Origin: Klebsiella ornithinolytica NBRC 105727 = ATCC 31898
GTDB lineage: Bacteria; Pseudomonadota; Gammaproteobacteria; Enterobacterales; Enterobacteriaceae
Length of the DNA: 64,000 nt
NCBI RefSeq assembly: GCF_001598295.1
Contig: NZ_BCYR01000011.1
Span: forward strand, 62,001-126,000
Direction of reading: 5' to 3'
Within the stretch, counting starts at the first letter, position 1. Every line of letters begins with the position of its first letter. Made by a program: the position numbers and the translations under genes. Of this stretch, positions 34,243-44,366 are shown in pieces. Below the pieces are notes generated by a model. It did not search any database. It had not been told where the DNA came from and saw only the letters and a program-made list of their open reading frames with translations.

Positions 34243-34797
34243 TTAGCGTCCTGACATGGCTGTCAGCCGGGCGCTGGCGATAGCATGGCTGCGCAGCATA
34301 AAGCCCACCAACGCGCCGCTGGCCTGTGCATCAATCGGTAAAGTCGGCGTATTCAGCGCCCATACCGTAAAGTGGTAATGATGAGGCTTATCCCCGGGCG
34401 GAGGACACGCTCCGCCAAAGCCCGCATAGCCGAAGTCATTTCGCCCCTGCACGGCACCTGCAGGCAGTTTAGCGTTGTTTTTATCTCCGGCACCAGTCGC
34501 CAGGCTGGAAACCGTCGACGGTATGTTCACAACCGTCCAGTGCCACCACCCGCTTCCGCTGGGGGCATCCGGGTCGTAGGCGGTCACCGCAAAACTGCGG
34601 GTGCCCGTCGGCGCATGTTCCCAGACCAGCTGGGGCGAGACATTCCCCCCGCGACAGCCAAAACCATTAAACTGTTGGGATGCCGCCAGGCTATCCCCTT
34701 CGCGCATGTCGCTGCTGGTGACGCGAAATGGCGCCGCTGCCGCGCTGGTACTGATAACCGCAATTAAGATTGCCGCTAACCGGGATCCTGTTTTCAT
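34243..34797 (-). CDS. YbhB/YbcL-type phosphatidylethanolamine-binding-like protein, secreted
   Basis: 184 residues from the ATG with GGAGG ahead. A signal peptide ends near STSAAAAPF, so it is periplasmic. The family signature is visible in SPQLVWEHAPTGTRSFAVTA, followed by YDPDAP, GWWHWTVVNIP and HHYHFTVWAL. The family is the bacterial branch of RKIP/PEBP; YbcL from uropathogenic E. coli dampens neutrophil migration, but most members have no assigned role. Probably co-transcribed with the AraC regulator. Confidence 0.85.
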   Translation of the reverse strand: MKTGSRLAAILIAVISTSAAAAPFRVTSSDMREGDSLAASQQFNGFGCRGGNVSPQLVWEHAPTGTRSFAVTAYDPDAPSGSGWWHWTVVNIPSTVSSLATGAGDKNNAKLPAGAVQGRNDFGYAGFGGACPPPGDKPHHYHFTVWALNTPTLPIDAQASGALVGFMLRSHAIASARLTAMSGR

Positions 34798-34987
34798 CGT
34801 ATTTTCCTCCGTTGGGTGAGGAATCACTGTAAGATCGCGGGAAGGTTTTTATTGTGCCAAAGCGCCTGCGTTTTGTGCCGAAACGCTCACCTGTCGGCGC
34901 AGGTGGAATGATGCTTGCGCCGGTCACTTGTGCTAACCTACGCGCCATTTTTCGGTGCCGACATTCCCGTTGCTTAAAGGTAGCTCC

Positions 34988-36190
34988 ATGACAGATTCCA
35001 TTTTCCCCCGCTTAGTGTTAACCAAAGGACGCGAGAAATCCCTGCTGCGTCGCCATCCGTGGATTTTCTCCGGCGCCGTCGCCCGGATGGAAGGTAAAGC
35101 TCGCTCCGGTGAGACCATCGATATCGTTGATTCGCAAGGGAAATGGCTGGCCCGCGGCGCGTATTCGCCCTCTTCGCAGATCCGCGCTCGCGTCTGGAGC
35201 TTCGATCGCAATGAAGCTATCGATAACGCCTTTTTCGAGCGTCGCCTGCAGCAGGCGCAGACCTGGCGCGAATGGCTGGCGGCTCGCGATGGCCTTGACA
35301 GCTATCGTCTGATCGCCGGTGAATCCGACGGTCTGCCGGGCGTGACCATCGATCGCTTTGGTCACTTCTTCGTCCTGCAGCTGCTGAGCGCCGGTGCTGA
35401 ATACCAGCGTGCCGCCATCATCAGCGCGTTGCAAACGCTGTTCCCGAACTGCTCTATCTACGATCGCAGCGACGTCGCGGTGCGTAAAAAAGAGGGGCTG
35501 GAGCTGGCGCAAGGTCCGATTGTCGGCGAACTGCCGCCGGCCCTGCTGCCGATTACCGAGCACGGTATGCAGCTGCTGGTCGACATTCAGGGCGGCCACA
35601 AAACCGGTTACTACCTCGACCAGCGCGATAGCCGTCTGGCGACCCGCCGCTATGTCGCCGACAAGCGCGTTCTTAACTGTTTCTCCTATACCGGTGGTTT
35701 CGCTGTTTCCGCCCTGATGGGCGGCTGCCGCCAGGTTATTAGCGTCGATACCTCCCAGGAGGCGCTGGACGTTGCGAAACAAAACGTAGAGCTGAACAAG
35801 CTGGATCTTTCCAGAGCGGAATTTGTTCGCGACGACGTCTTTAAACTGCTGCGTAAATATCGCGATCAGGGGGAGACGTTTGACGTTATCGTCATGGATC
35901 CGCCGAAGTTCGTCGAGAATAAAAACCAGCTGATGGGCGCCTGCCGTGGTTATAAAGATATCAATATGTTGGCGATTCAGCTCTTGAATCCCGGCGGCAT
36001 CCTGCTGACCTTCTCCTGCTCGGGTCTGATGGCGACCGATTTATTTCAGAAAATCATTGCCGATGCCGCAATTGATGCCGGACGTGATGTACAATTTATA
36101 GAACAGTTCCGTCAGGCTGCCGATCACCCGGTGATTGCAACCTACCCGGAAGGGCTGTATCTGAAAGGGTTTGCCTGTCGCATCATGTAA
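34988..36190 (+). CDS. rlmI: 23S rRNA m5C1962 methyltransferase
   Basis: 400 residues, near the E. coli RlmI length. An N-terminal PUA domain ([20 protein letters not shown]) precedes a Rossmann-fold methyltransferase with the SAM loop [18 protein letters not shown], and the catalytic cysteine in TFSCSGLM. It methylates C1962 using S-adenosylmethionine. The start at 34988 is chosen over an in-frame start 11 codons upstream because [14 protein letters not shown] is the expected N-terminus. Confidence 0.95.
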   Translation: MTDSIFPRLVLTKGREKSLLRRHPWIFSGAVARMEGKARSGETIDIVDSQGKWLARGAYSPSSQIRARVWSFDRNEAIDNAFFERRLQQAQTWREWLAARDGLDSYRLIAGESDGLPGVTIDRFGHFFVLQLLSAGAEYQRAAIISALQTLFPNCSIYDRSDVAVRKKEGLELAQGPIVGELPPALLPITEHGMQLLVDIQGGHKTGYYLDQRDSRLATRRYVADKRVLNCFSYTGGFAVSALMGGCRQVISVDTSQEALDVAKQNVELNKLDLSRAEFVRDDVFKLLRKYRDQGETFDVIVMDPPKFVENKNQLMGACRGYKDINMLAIQLLNPGGILLTFSCSGLMATDLFQKIIADAAIDAGRDVQFIEQFRQAADHPVIATYPEGLYLKGFACRIM

Positions 36191-36249
36191 CTTGAAAAGC
36201 GGAACATTGCCCGCATATAGCAGGTAATAACGTTTCCCAGGAGGTGCCT

Positions 36250-36567
36250 ATGATTGCCAGCAAATTCGGTATCGGCCAGCAGGTTCGCCATACGCTATTA
36301 GGCTACCTCGGCGTGGTTGTTGATATCGATCCGGTATACTCGCTCGCCGAGCCGGAAGAGGATGAAATTGCAGCCAATGACGAACTGCGCGCCTCGCCCT
36401 GGTATCATGTGGTCATGGAAGATGAGGACGGCCAGCCGATCCACACTTATCTTGCGGAAGCGCAGCTGAGCGGTGAAGCCAGCGATGAACATCCGGAACA
36501 GCCGTCGATGGACGAGCTGGCCAGAACGATTCGCCGACAGCTGCAGGCCCCGCGGCTACGTAACTGA
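36250..36567 (+). CDS. hspQ: Heat shock protein HspQ
   Basis: 105 residues. It promotes degradation of certain substrates by Lon and of hemimethylated-DNA-linked DnaA. The opening [19 protein letters not shown] is diagnostic. AGGAGG ends 5 bases before the ATG, so the upstream GTG is rejected. Followed by a bidirectional terminator shared with yccU. Confidence 0.95.
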   Translation: MIASKFGIGQQVRHTLLGYLGVVVDIDPVYSLAEPEEDEIAANDELRASPWYHVVMEDEDGQPIHTYLAEAQLSGEASDEHPEQPSMDELARTIRRQLQAPRLRN

Positions 36568-36570
36568 TGT

Positions 36571-36601
36571 AAAAAAACCCCGCTATTGCGGGGTTTTTTA
36601 T
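36571..36601. terminator. Bidirectional terminator hspQ/yccU
   Basis: AAAAAAA, then arms ACCCCGC and GCGGGGT, then TTTTTT. Confidence 0.92.
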
Positions 36602-37015
36602 TTACTTCGCCAGCCCTAAGCGCGGTATTTCAATCGCCGGGCAGCGATCCATCACCACATTCAGCCCAGCCTCGCGCGCCAGTACCGCCGCCTGTTCGTT
36701 AATCACTCCCAGCTGCAGCCACAGCGTTTTCGCACCAATTGCGATAGCCTCCTGAGCAACGGCCAGCGCCGCATCGGAGTTGCGGAAGACATCGACCATA
36801 TCCACTTTTTCCGGTACATCGCCAAGGGTGGCGTAACCTTTCTGCCCCATCAGCGTGGTACCAGCAACTTTCGGCGAAACGGGGATAACGTGATAGCCCT
36901 GTTCAAGAAGGTATTTCATCACCCGATAACTTGGGCGATCCGGTTTGTCACTCGCCCCCACCAGCGCAATCGTCTGGGTTGAGGTGAGAATGCCTGCGAT
37001 ATCGTTCTCTTTCAT
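36602..37015 (-). CDS. yccU: CoA-binding domain protein YccU
   Basis: 137 residues, single CoA-binding Rossmann domain. [20 protein letters not shown] carries the nucleotide loop, and [11 protein letters not shown] is the usual end. The start at 37015 follows GGAGGATAAA. The function is unproven in any species; proteins of this family bind CoA or related nucleotides. Confidence 0.92.
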   Translation of the reverse strand: MKENDIAGILTSTQTIALVGASDKPDRPSYRVMKYLLEQGYHVIPVSPKVAGTTLMGQKGYATLGDVPEKVDMVDVFRNSDAALAVAQEAIAIGAKTLWLQLGVINEQAAVLAREAGLNVVMDRCPAIEIPRLGLAK

Positions 37016-37168
37016 TTTATCCTCCACTCTTTAGCCCAAGTGTATGCTAATCCGACTGAACGAGCCATTCATCCTAACTTACGGATGCGTCAAAAATTTT
37101 CACCCGGACACTTGCAGCAGCAGTCACTTCCAGTAATCTGTCTGCAGGTCAAAATGTGGAATGAAAAT

Positions 37169-37627
37169 ATGGAACTGACGACACGTACGTTACCCGCACG
37201 CAAACATATCGCGCTGGTTGCTCACGATCACTGTAAAGATATGCTGATGAAATGGGTTGCGCGCCACCAGCCGCTGCTGGCCCAGCACGAACTCTATGCA
37301 ACCGGCACCACCGGTAACCTTATCTCCCGCGCAACCGGGCTGGAGGTTAACGCGATGCTGAGCGGACCGATGGGTGGCGATCAGCAGGTCGGCGCGCTGA
37401 TCTCGGAAGGTAAAATCGATGTGCTGATTTTCTTCTGGGATCCGCTCAACGCCGTGCCGCACGACCCGGACGTCAAGGCACTGCTGCGCCTGGCTACGGT
37501 GTGGAACATCCCTGTAGCCACCAATGCCTCAACGGCCGACTTTATTATTCTGTCGCCGAATTTCGCCGAACCTCTCGATATTCTGATCCCGGATTATCAA
37601 CGTTACCTCGCCGACCGTCTGAAGTAA
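37169..37627 (+). CDS. mgsA: Methylglyoxal synthase
   Basis: 152 residues, identical in length to the E. coli enzyme. It turns dihydroxyacetone phosphate into methylglyoxal and phosphate, a bypass that relieves sugar-phosphate stress. Visible are [18 protein letters not shown] (phosphate site), [13 protein letters not shown] with the catalytic Asp, and [14 protein letters not shown]. The start at 37169 is preferred to a frame running 43 codons further upstream. Confidence 0.96.
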   Translation: MELTTRTLPARKHIALVAHDHCKDMLMKWVARHQPLLAQHELYATGTTGNLISRATGLEVNAMLSGPMGGDQQVGALISEGKIDVLIFFWDPLNAVPHDPDVKALLRLATVWNIPVATNASTADFIILSPNFAEPLDILIPDYQRYLADRLK

Positions 37628-37632
37628 TCCCG

Positions 37633-37653
37633 GCCGGCGGCCCGCCCGCCGGC
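37633..37653. terminator. GC-rich hairpin between mgsA and helD ends
   Basis: Arms GCCGGCGG and CCGCCGGC with a 5-base loop between two convergent stops; no T run. Confidence 0.4.
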
Positions 37654-37655
37654 AC

Positions 37656-39710
37656 TTACGGTTTTCTCGCCACCGGCACATCCAGATCTTCTAACATTTC
37701 GACAAACGGCGAAGGCCGCGCTTTGTTGAACAACAGCCAGACGCGAAGCCGCGCACGCGTAATAGCGACATAGAGCAAGCGCCGCTCTTCCGCATCCGGA
37801 AAATCCTCCGGCTGCGGCAGTAGCGCCTGCTCCATAATGGATTCGCGCGCCGGGGCCGGAAACGCATCGTCCCCCTCCTGCAGCCCCAACACAATGACAT
37901 AATCCGCCTGCTGGCCTTTACTGGCATGAATGGTCATAAAATCGAGCTGCAGATGCGGCCAGCGCGTCGCCGCTTTTTCCAGCGCCTCGGGTTTCAAATG
38001 ATGATAGCGCGCCAGCAATAAAATCCGCTGGTCCGGTTTCGCATAGCCGCTGAGTTTATCGAGGAGATCGTCGAGCTTATCGTCCGCCAGCAGCGTCACG
38101 GCTTTCTTGTCTCCGGTCGTCAGGCTGTTCAATGGTTTACTCAACTGATGCGGGTTTTGTTGTATAAAACCGTTCGCCACCTCCCCAATACGCCCGTTAA
38201 ACCGGTAGGTGGTATCCAGCGCACAGCAATCGCCTTCGCCAAAATAGTGATTGAATGCGGTGGTCAAAGAGAGTTGAGCCCCGCTGAAGCGATAGATAGC
38301 CTGCCAGTCATCGCCAACGGCAAATAACGTCGCCTGCGTGTTCTGCCGACGCAGCGCAGCAAGCAAGGCGGCGCGCTGCGGCGAGATATCCTGAAACTCG
38401 TCGACCAGAATATGTTTCCACGGGCTGACGAAGCGCCCTTTATCCAGAATATTAATCGCCTGATGTATCAGCCCGGAAAAATCGACCGCGCCTTCGTCTT
38501 TCAGCGCCGTTTTCCACGCTTTTAACAGCGGCGCCATCAGCTTAACGCGCTTGCCGAACAGGTCGCGCACCTCTTCCGGCGCGCCGGCGATCATCTCCGC
38601 CTGCGATCCCCCGTGCATGCGCATCAGGCTAACCCAGCGATCGAGGCGACTGGCCATTCGCCGCTGGATTTTTTTATCCTGCCAGAATTCGCCGTCCGGC
38701 ACCTGCCAGCCCATCTCTTCCTCCAGCCACTGCCGCCACCCCTTGGCCTGCGCTTTTTTCTCCTGGCACTGCTGGCGCCAGTTTTTCAGCAGCAAGGTCT
38801 GGCGGGCCGTGCTGTCGCTCTCCAGCTTGCTGATGGTCGGCACTTTTTTGCTGCCCTGCTGAATAATATGTAATGCCAGAGAGTGAAAGGTACGAGCCGC
38901 GATCTCTTCTGAACCCAGACGTTCACGAATACGCTCATCCATTTCCTGCGCCGCCTGGCGGCCAAATGCCAGCAGCAGAATCTGATCGGCGGCGGCTTCT
39001 CCCCGCGTTAATAACCACCCGGCTCGCGCCACCAGCACGGAGGTTTTGCCGCTTCCGGCCCCGGCAAGCACCAACAAAGCGCGCTCGCCGTTGACCACCG
39101 CCCGCGCCTGCGCGGGATTCAGCGGAGAAGTTTCGACGCTGGCAAAAAATCCGTGATACTGCTCGAGCATCGATTCGGTAAAAGCCTGATTATGAGCCAG
39201 CCGGGCCTCTTCGGTATCAGCCAGCCAGCTTTGGCACTGCCGCCACAGCTCACGACAGTTCTCGAAAGCGTCAAGACGGCTGGTCGGCATCGGCAGACCG
39301 GTCAACGCACGACGAATCTTCACCTGAATATCAGTAACCTGCTGACGGGTTAGCCACTTGCCTTCGGCGCTGGCGCGGGCAACCTCCTCCAGCTGCTGCT
39401 GGAGAACACCGGCGGCAATACCGCTCATTTCCGCGCTCCACTGCTGCCAGAGGGTATTCAGATGATGATAAAAACGCTGCGTTTCATTCCACTCGGTGCC
39501 GTGTAAACGCACGACTTTGCTGTCCGGTAAAACGAACTCCAGTTCGCCCCAGACCAGGCCGCGCTTACATTGAACTGACAATAACTGATTGAAAGGGATA
39601 AGATACTCATGGTTATCACCCGAGACTTTTACTCCCGCGTTAAGCAGTTGCACCCGGTCGTAGGGATGCTGTGCCATACGTTTGCCCAATGTTGTCGCTT
39701 TAAGTTCCAT
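37656..39710 (-). CDS. helD: DNA helicase IV
   Basis: 684 residues, superfamily 1 (UvrD-like). Walker A is VLAGAGSGKTSVLVARAG (about 215-232); DEFQDIS is motif II and VGDDWQAIYRFSG motif III, with VAITRARLRVW near the end. An N-terminal accessory region of about 190 residues is typical of HelD. It unwinds DNA 3'-5' and takes part in recombination and repair. Confidence 0.95.
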   Translation of the reverse strand: MELKATTLGKRMAQHPYDRVQLLNAGVKVSGDNHEYLIPFNQLLSVQCKRGLVWGELEFVLPDSKVVRLHGTEWNETQRFYHHLNTLWQQWSAEMSGIAAGVLQQQLEEVARASAEGKWLTRQQVTDIQVKIRRALTGLPMPTSRLDAFENCRELWRQCQSWLADTEEARLAHNQAFTESMLEQYHGFFASVETSPLNPAQARAVVNGERALLVLAGAGSGKTSVLVARAGWLLTRGEAAADQILLLAFGRQAAQEMDERIRERLGSEEIAARTFHSLALHIIQQGSKKVPTISKLESDSTARQTLLLKNWRQQCQEKKAQAKGWRQWLEEEMGWQVPDGEFWQDKKIQRRMASRLDRWVSLMRMHGGSQAEMIAGAPEEVRDLFGKRVKLMAPLLKAWKTALKDEGAVDFSGLIHQAINILDKGRFVSPWKHILVDEFQDISPQRAALLAALRRQNTQATLFAVGDDWQAIYRFSGAQLSLTTAFNHYFGEGDCCALDTTYRFNGRIGEVANGFIQQNPHQLSKPLNSLTTGDKKAVTLLADDKLDDLLDKLSGYAKPDQRILLLARYHHLKPEALEKAATRWPHLQLDFMTIHASKGQQADYVIVLGLQEGDDAFPAPARESIMEQALLPQPEDFPDAEERRLLYVAITRARLRVWLLFNKARPSPFVEMLEDLDVPVARKP

Positions 39711-39832
39711 ATCATGCCGAATTTCAATCAGGTTGGATGTTTTTAAGTTTAACCGCCAGCGACCAGGTGCTCCAGCGTAAAAAACGTTACAATGGTCAGG
39801 TCTTATTATCTCCAGGACTGAACTGAGGGTTT

Positions 39833-40279
39833 ATGCGTACCATTCTGAATATTTTGAACTTTATCCTTGGCGGTTTCGCCACCACGCTGGGCTGGCTGCT
39901 GGCAACCCTGGTCAGCATCATCCTGATCTTCACCTTGCCATTAACTCGCTCATGCTGGGAAATTACCCGACTCTCCCTGCTGCCTTACGGGAATGAAGCC
40001 ATTCATGTCGATGAACTTGAACCGCAAGGCAAAAATAGCCTGCTGAATGCCGGTGGTACGATTCTGAATATTTTGTGGTTTATCTTTTTTGGCTGGTGGC
40101 TGTGCCTGATGCATATTTTCAGCGGTATCGCCCAATGCCTGACCATCATTGGCATCCCGGTCGGTATTGCTAATTTTAAAATTGCCGCCATTGCATTATG
40201 GCCGGTGGGACGTAGAGTGGTTTCCGTCGAAACGGCTCGTGCCGCGCGTGAAGCAAATGCGCGTCGTCGCTTTCAGTAA
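39833..40279 (+). CDS. yccF: Inner membrane protein YccF
   Basis: 148 residues with about three membrane segments and two copies of a YccF repeat (LNFILGGFATTLGWLLAT and ILWFIFFGWWLCLMHIF). It lies 17 bases before yccS, a conserved pair whose cellular role is not established. Confidence 0.92.
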   Translation: MRTILNILNFILGGFATTLGWLLATLVSIILIFTLPLTRSCWEITRLSLLPYGNEAIHVDELEPQGKNSLLNAGGTILNILWFIFFGWWLCLMHIFSGIAQCLTIIGIPVGIANFKIAAIALWPVGRRVVSVETARAAREANARRRFQ

Positions 40280-40296
40280 CCGGACGGAACACGACC

Positions 40297-42432
40297 ATGC
40301 TTAGCCCCTTGCTACGCCGTTATACATGGAACAGTGCCTGGCTGTATAACGCCAGGATTTTTATCGCACTCTGCGGCACAACCGCCGTTCCATGGTGGCT
40401 TGGCGAAGTCAAACTGACCATTCCCCTGACGCTGGGCGTGGTGGCCGCGGCATTGACCGACCTCGACGATCGTCTGGCCGGCCGGTTGCGCAATCTGGCC
40501 ATCACGCTGGTGTGTTTTTTTATTGCTTCCGCCTCGGTGGAGCTACTGTTCCCCTGGCCCTGGCTGTTTGCGCTTGGGTTAACCGTATCGACCACCGGAT
40601 TTATTTTGCTCGGCGGTCTGGGACAGCGTTATGCCACTATCGCATTTGGCGCCTTGCTGATCGCCATTTATACCATGCTGGGCGTAACGCTCTACGATCG
40701 CTGGTATCTGCAGCCGTGCTTTCTGCTGACCGGTGCGGTCTGGTACAACCTGCTGACCCTCTGCGGACACCTGATTTTCCCGATTCGCCCCCTGCAGGAT
40801 AATCTTGCGCGCAGCTATGAACAGCTGGCGCATTACCTTGAGCTCAAATCCCGTCTGTTTGACCCGGATATTGAGGATGAGAGCCAGGCGCCGCTGTATG
40901 ATTTAGCCATTGCCAATGGTCAACTGGTGACGACGCTCAATCAGACCAAGGCCTCTCTGCTGACGCGTCTGCGCGGCGACCGTGGCCAGCGCGGCACCCG
41001 CCGCACGTTACAATACTACTTTGTTGCTCAGGATATTCACGAGCGCGCCAGTTCATCACACATTCAGTACCAAACGCTACGCGATCATTTTCGCTATAGC
41101 GATGTAATGTTCCGCTTCCAGCGCATGCTGTCGATGCAGGCGCAGGCATGCCAGAAATTATCCCGCGCGATTCTTTTACGCGAACCTTACCAGCACGATG
41201 CCCATTTCGAGCGGGCATTTATGCACCTTGATGCCGCCCTCGACCGCGTACACGCCAGCGGCGCTCCGGCTGAACAGATGAAAGCGCTGGGCTTTCTGCT
41301 TAACAATCTCCGTGCGATCGATGCTCAGCTGGCAACAATTGAATCGGCGCAAACCAGTGCCCCGGCAAACAGCGCGACCGAAAACCTGCTCGCGGACGAT
41401 GGACTTAACAGTTTCAGCGATATTTGGCTGCGGCTGCGCCGCAACATGTCGCCAGAATCGGCGCTGTTCCGTCATGCGGTCAGGATGTCACTGGTCCTCT
41501 GTACCGGCTATGCGTTTATCCAGTTCACCGGCTTAGACCACGGATACTGGATACTCCTGACCAGCCTGTTTGTCTGCCAGCCGAACTATAACGCCACCCG
41601 TCATCGGCTCGCGCTGAGGATTATCGGTACCCTGGTTGGGGTGGCCATAGGCCTGCCGATATTACTGCTCGTGCCATCTGTTGAAGGCCAGCTGCTGCTC
41701 ATTGTCCTGACCGGCGTGCTGTTTTTTGCTTTTCGCAACGTACAGTATGCCCACGCGACAATGTTCATCACCCTGCTGGTTCTGCTGTGTTTTAACCTGC
41801 TAGGTGAAGGTTTCGAGGTCGCGCTACCGCGTATTTTCGACACGCTGATTGGCTGTGCGATCGCCTGGGCGGCCGTGAGCTTTATCTGGCCAGACTGGAA
41901 GTTCCGCAATTTGCCGCGGGTGCTGGACCAGGCTATCAACGCCAACTGCCGATACCTCGATGCCATTCTCGAGCAATATCACCAGGGACGCGATAACCGC
42001 CTGGCCTATCGCGTTGCCCGCCGCGATGCCCATAGCCGGGATGGCGAACTGGCATCTGTGGTATCAAACCTGTCGACGGAACCGCGGGCAAACTCAGCCA
42101 TGCGCGAAACGGCATTCCGTTTACTTTGCCTGAACCATACCTTTACCAGCTATATTTCCGCACTCGGCGCGCACCGGGAAAAACTCACGACGGCGGAAAT
42201 TCTCGCCCTGCTTGATGATGCCGTCTGCTACGTGGATGATGCGCTGCACCACACGCCTGCCGACGAGCAGCGGGTGCAGCAGGCGCTTAATAGTCTGCAG
42301 ACCCGGATCCAACATCTTGAGCCCCGGGCTGACAGCAAAGAGCCGCTGGTGCTTCAGCAAATTGGTCTGCTGCTGGCGCTGTTACCGGAAATCTGCAGGT
42401 TGCAAAAACAGGTTGCGGTTCAACCCGAGTAA
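40297..42432 (+). CDS. yccS: FUSC-family inner membrane protein YccS
   Basis: 711 residues (717 in E. coli). Two blocks of about six membrane segments flank large cytoplasmic regions, the pattern of the AaeB/FUSC family implicated in aromatic acid or other efflux. GYWILLTSLFVCQPNYNATRH is the FUSC core. Substrate unknown. The stop overlaps the end of the convergent sxy gene by 13 bases. Confidence 0.92.
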   Translation: MLSPLLRRYTWNSAWLYNARIFIALCGTTAVPWWLGEVKLTIPLTLGVVAAALTDLDDRLAGRLRNLAITLVCFFIASASVELLFPWPWLFALGLTVSTTGFILLGGLGQRYATIAFGALLIAIYTMLGVTLYDRWYLQPCFLLTGAVWYNLLTLCGHLIFPIRPLQDNLARSYEQLAHYLELKSRLFDPDIEDESQAPLYDLAIANGQLVTTLNQTKASLLTRLRGDRGQRGTRRTLQYYFVAQDIHERASSSHIQYQTLRDHFRYSDVMFRFQRMLSMQAQACQKLSRAILLREPYQHDAHFERAFMHLDAALDRVHASGAPAEQMKALGFLLNNLRAIDAQLATIESAQTSAPANSATENLLADDGLNSFSDIWLRLRRNMSPESALFRHAVRMSLVLCTGYAFIQFTGLDHGYWILLTSLFVCQPNYNATRHRLALRIIGTLVGVAIGLPILLLVPSVEGQLLLIVLTGVLFFAFRNVQYAHATMFITLLVLLCFNLLGEGFEVALPRIFDTLIGCAIAWAAVSFIWPDWKFRNLPRVLDQAINANCRYLDAILEQYHQGRDNRLAYRVARRDAHSRDGELASVVSNLSTEPRANSAMRETAFRLLCLNHTFTSYISALGAHREKLTTAEILALLDDAVCYVDDALHHTPADEQRVQQALNSLQTRIQHLEPRADSKEPLVLQQIGLLLALLPEICRLQKQVAVQPE

Positions 42433-43043
42433 GCATCGATACTCTTGTGCTGGCTGTCGGCCCAAACCTTAAGCTCCTGACGCCGCTGCGTCGGGAGCGC
42501 TGCGGAATGCACGCCGGCAATCGCGCCTTCCAGCGCATAGAGAACATTCAGGGTGAGGGCTTTATTTGACTCGCGCAATTTCAGCCAGACTTTCTCTGCC
42601 CCAAACTGACGGAGCATGTTTTCATCGCTCACGCCCGCGTTAATCAACAGCAGCTCCATGTGAAAACTGATGTTCGGGAGATCTTTTAATCTTCCGGACG
42701 CGCGCTGTCGGTGCTTTTCATTACGTGCACTTTGTAATGAGGACGCCGATAGATTGAAAAGCGTTTTGCTATCCCCCCAGAGAGTCTCGTCAACCTGATA
42801 ATATTTCAGTAATACCGGGCGACCATTTTTCCGCATCGTCAAAAGAGGGGTAGCATGCACAACGCGATATTCCGCGCTCTGCTCACAAATTTTAAGATAG
42901 ATTTCGCCCTCGGCAACCATGGCAAAAACGGTATCGTCTATGGCAAGGCTATAGCCCCCAAAGAGCGGGCGACAGCTTATTTTGCCGAGTGGAGATAAAC
43001 ATTCCTGGAGTTGATGGAACCGTAAAGATGAAATTTTCTTCAT
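42420..43043 (-). CDS. sxy: Competence regulator Sxy (TfoX)
   Basis: 207 residues from the ATG preceded by AAAGGAATAATC. An N-terminal TfoX domain (RPLFGGYSLAIDDTVFAMV) and a C-terminal helix-hairpin-like domain (LLLINAGVSDENMLRQFG) are complete. Together with CRP it activates CRP-S promoters of DNA uptake and type IV pilus genes. Convergent with yccS. Confidence 0.93.
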   Translation of the reverse strand: MKKISSLRFHQLQECLSPLGKISCRPLFGGYSLAIDDTVFAMVAEGEIYLKICEQSAEYRVVHATPLLTMRKNGRPVLLKYYQVDETLWGDSKTLFNLSASSLQSARNEKHRQRASGRLKDLPNISFHMELLLINAGVSDENMLRQFGAEKVWLKLRESNKALTLNVLYALEGAIAGVHSAALPTQRRQELKVWADSQHKSIDAYSG

Positions 43044-43464
43044 GATTATTCCTTTGTTAATCATGTAAATAGAATATTATTTGTGAACGGATCCGTTAAT
43101 ATAGAAAGTAAGTGACTTCGTATATTGCAGCAAGATGATTTTTACACTGTTCAACATTTAATCATCATTTTGCGAGGTGCTTTCAGAAAACTGTCTGCCG
43201 GGAATACCCGATATATAAGGAATAAATACGCAAGCCCCGCGCACTGAAATACAAGTGAATAGTTTGGCGAGCAGGGTGAAAAATTTGAGAGATATGAATA
43301 TAGCGATGGACCAGACGATCTGGTCCCTGCCATAACCATTGCCGAGAAGTATCGACCTCTCCACTCTCCCCACCAGGAAGGTCTGACGCGGAAGCGACAA
43401 AAATCATGTACAATTTTCAACCAATGAAGTGATAAATGAGGTTGATCTTTTCCCCTGCTGGATA
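43044..43464. other. Gene-free stretch between sxy and sulA
   Basis: About 420 bases containing the sxy 5' region and promoter. The only notable structure is a palindrome at 43308-43326. The open frames here lack ribosome sites and familiar motifs. Confidence 0.5.
43308..43326. repeat. Perfect palindrome with 3-base centre
   Basis: Arms GGACCAGA and TCTGGTCC around CGA, in the sxy-sulA gap. It could be an operator or an RNA hairpin; no neighbouring T run. Confidence 0.5.
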
Positions 43465-43484
43465 TACTGTATATTCATACAGTA
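43465..43484 (+). promoter_or_regulatory. LexA box of sulA
   Basis: TACTGTATATTCATACAGTA contains the SOS consensus CTGT-N8-ACAG with perfect outer symmetry, 21 bases ahead of the sulA ATG. Confidence 0.95.
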
Positions 43485-43504
43485 ACCCACAGGCGGGATA
43501 GACT

Positions 43505-44014
43505 ATGTTTACTTCAGCTTACGCAAATCGTTCATCACTGACTTCTGCTTCAGTACGTCGCCCTTCACATGACGTCGTCGAACAACCGGCCAGCGGGCTG
43601 ATCAGTGAAATTGTCTACCGTGAAGATCAACCTATGATGACGCAATTACTCCTGCTACCTTTATTACAGCAGCTTGGCCAGCAGTCTCGCTGGCAGCTCT
43701 GGCTCACGCCGAAGCAGAAATTGAGTCGCGAATGGGTTCAGTCTTCCGGATTACCGCTGTCGAAGGTTATGCAGATTAATCAGCTCTCCCCTTTCAACAC
43801 CGTCGATTCGATGATCCGCGCGCTGCGCACAGGGAATTACAGTGTGGTGATTGGCTGGCTGACAGATGAACTGACGGCAGAAGAGCACGAACGTCTGGTC
43901 ATCGCCGCACAAGAAGGACATGCAATGGGGTTTATCATGCGGCCGGTTGGAAATACGAACCCGGCTGGGAGACAACTCAGCGGGCTAAAAATTCACTCGA
44001 ATTTGTACCATTAA
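43505..44014 (+). CDS. sulA: SOS cell-division inhibitor SulA
   Basis: 169 residues. It blocks FtsZ polymerisation during DNA damage and is removed by Lon, which recognises its C-terminal tail, here ending NLYH. The conserved [20 protein letters not shown] and [19 protein letters not shown] segments are present. Controlled by the LexA box just upstream. Confidence 0.95.
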   Translation: MFTSAYANRSSLTSASVRRPSHDVVEQPASGLISEIVYREDQPMMTQLLLLPLLQQLGQQSRWQLWLTPKQKLSREWVQSSGLPLSKVMQINQLSPFNTVDSMIRALRTGNYSVVIGWLTDELTAEEHERLVIAAQEGHAMGFIMRPVGNTNPAGRQLSGLKIHSNLYH

Positions 44015-44021
44015 GCCAAAT

Positions 44022-44048
44022 TAGGATTAATCCTAGAATTTTTTTTGC
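44022..44048 (+). terminator. sulA terminator
   Basis: Palindrome TAGGATTAATCCTA followed closely by eight T. Confidence 0.7.
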
Positions 44049-44189
44049 TTACAACAATACCATTTTCTGAACAGGGTGATTTGTACCGGAATGCCTGTCT
44101 GATGCGGTTTCGCGGCTTTATTTGGCGAACAAAAATTAACCATATTTGTTAAATCTTGTGTACACAACCCTTTTTTTTCATATGCCTGA

Positions 44190-44366
44190 CGGAGTTCACA
44201 CTTGTAAGTTTCGAACTAAGTTGTAGACTTTACATCGCCAGGGGTGATCGGCTTACGCTGCATGTATCAGCATAGTTAACAACAAGTCACGCCCCGGGTG
44301 AAGGATTTAACCGTGAGGTCTTTTGTAACTTCATGGCGAATTTTGGATGATAATGAGGCGCAAAAA
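44190..44366 (+). promoter_or_regulatory. ompA promoter and long 5' leader
   Basis: TTGTAGACTTTACATCGCC is close to the E. coli ompA promoter end. By that likeness the transcript starts near 44237, giving a leader of about 130 bases. In E. coli the leader stabilises the message and is paired by the sRNA MicA near the ribosome site TGAGGCG. Confidence 0.6.

Noticed and set aside
43151-43420. Open frame of 89 codons upstream of sxy
   Set aside because: Overlaps a palindrome and promoter region, no ribosome site, and three overlapping frames are open equally, which suggests low stop density only.
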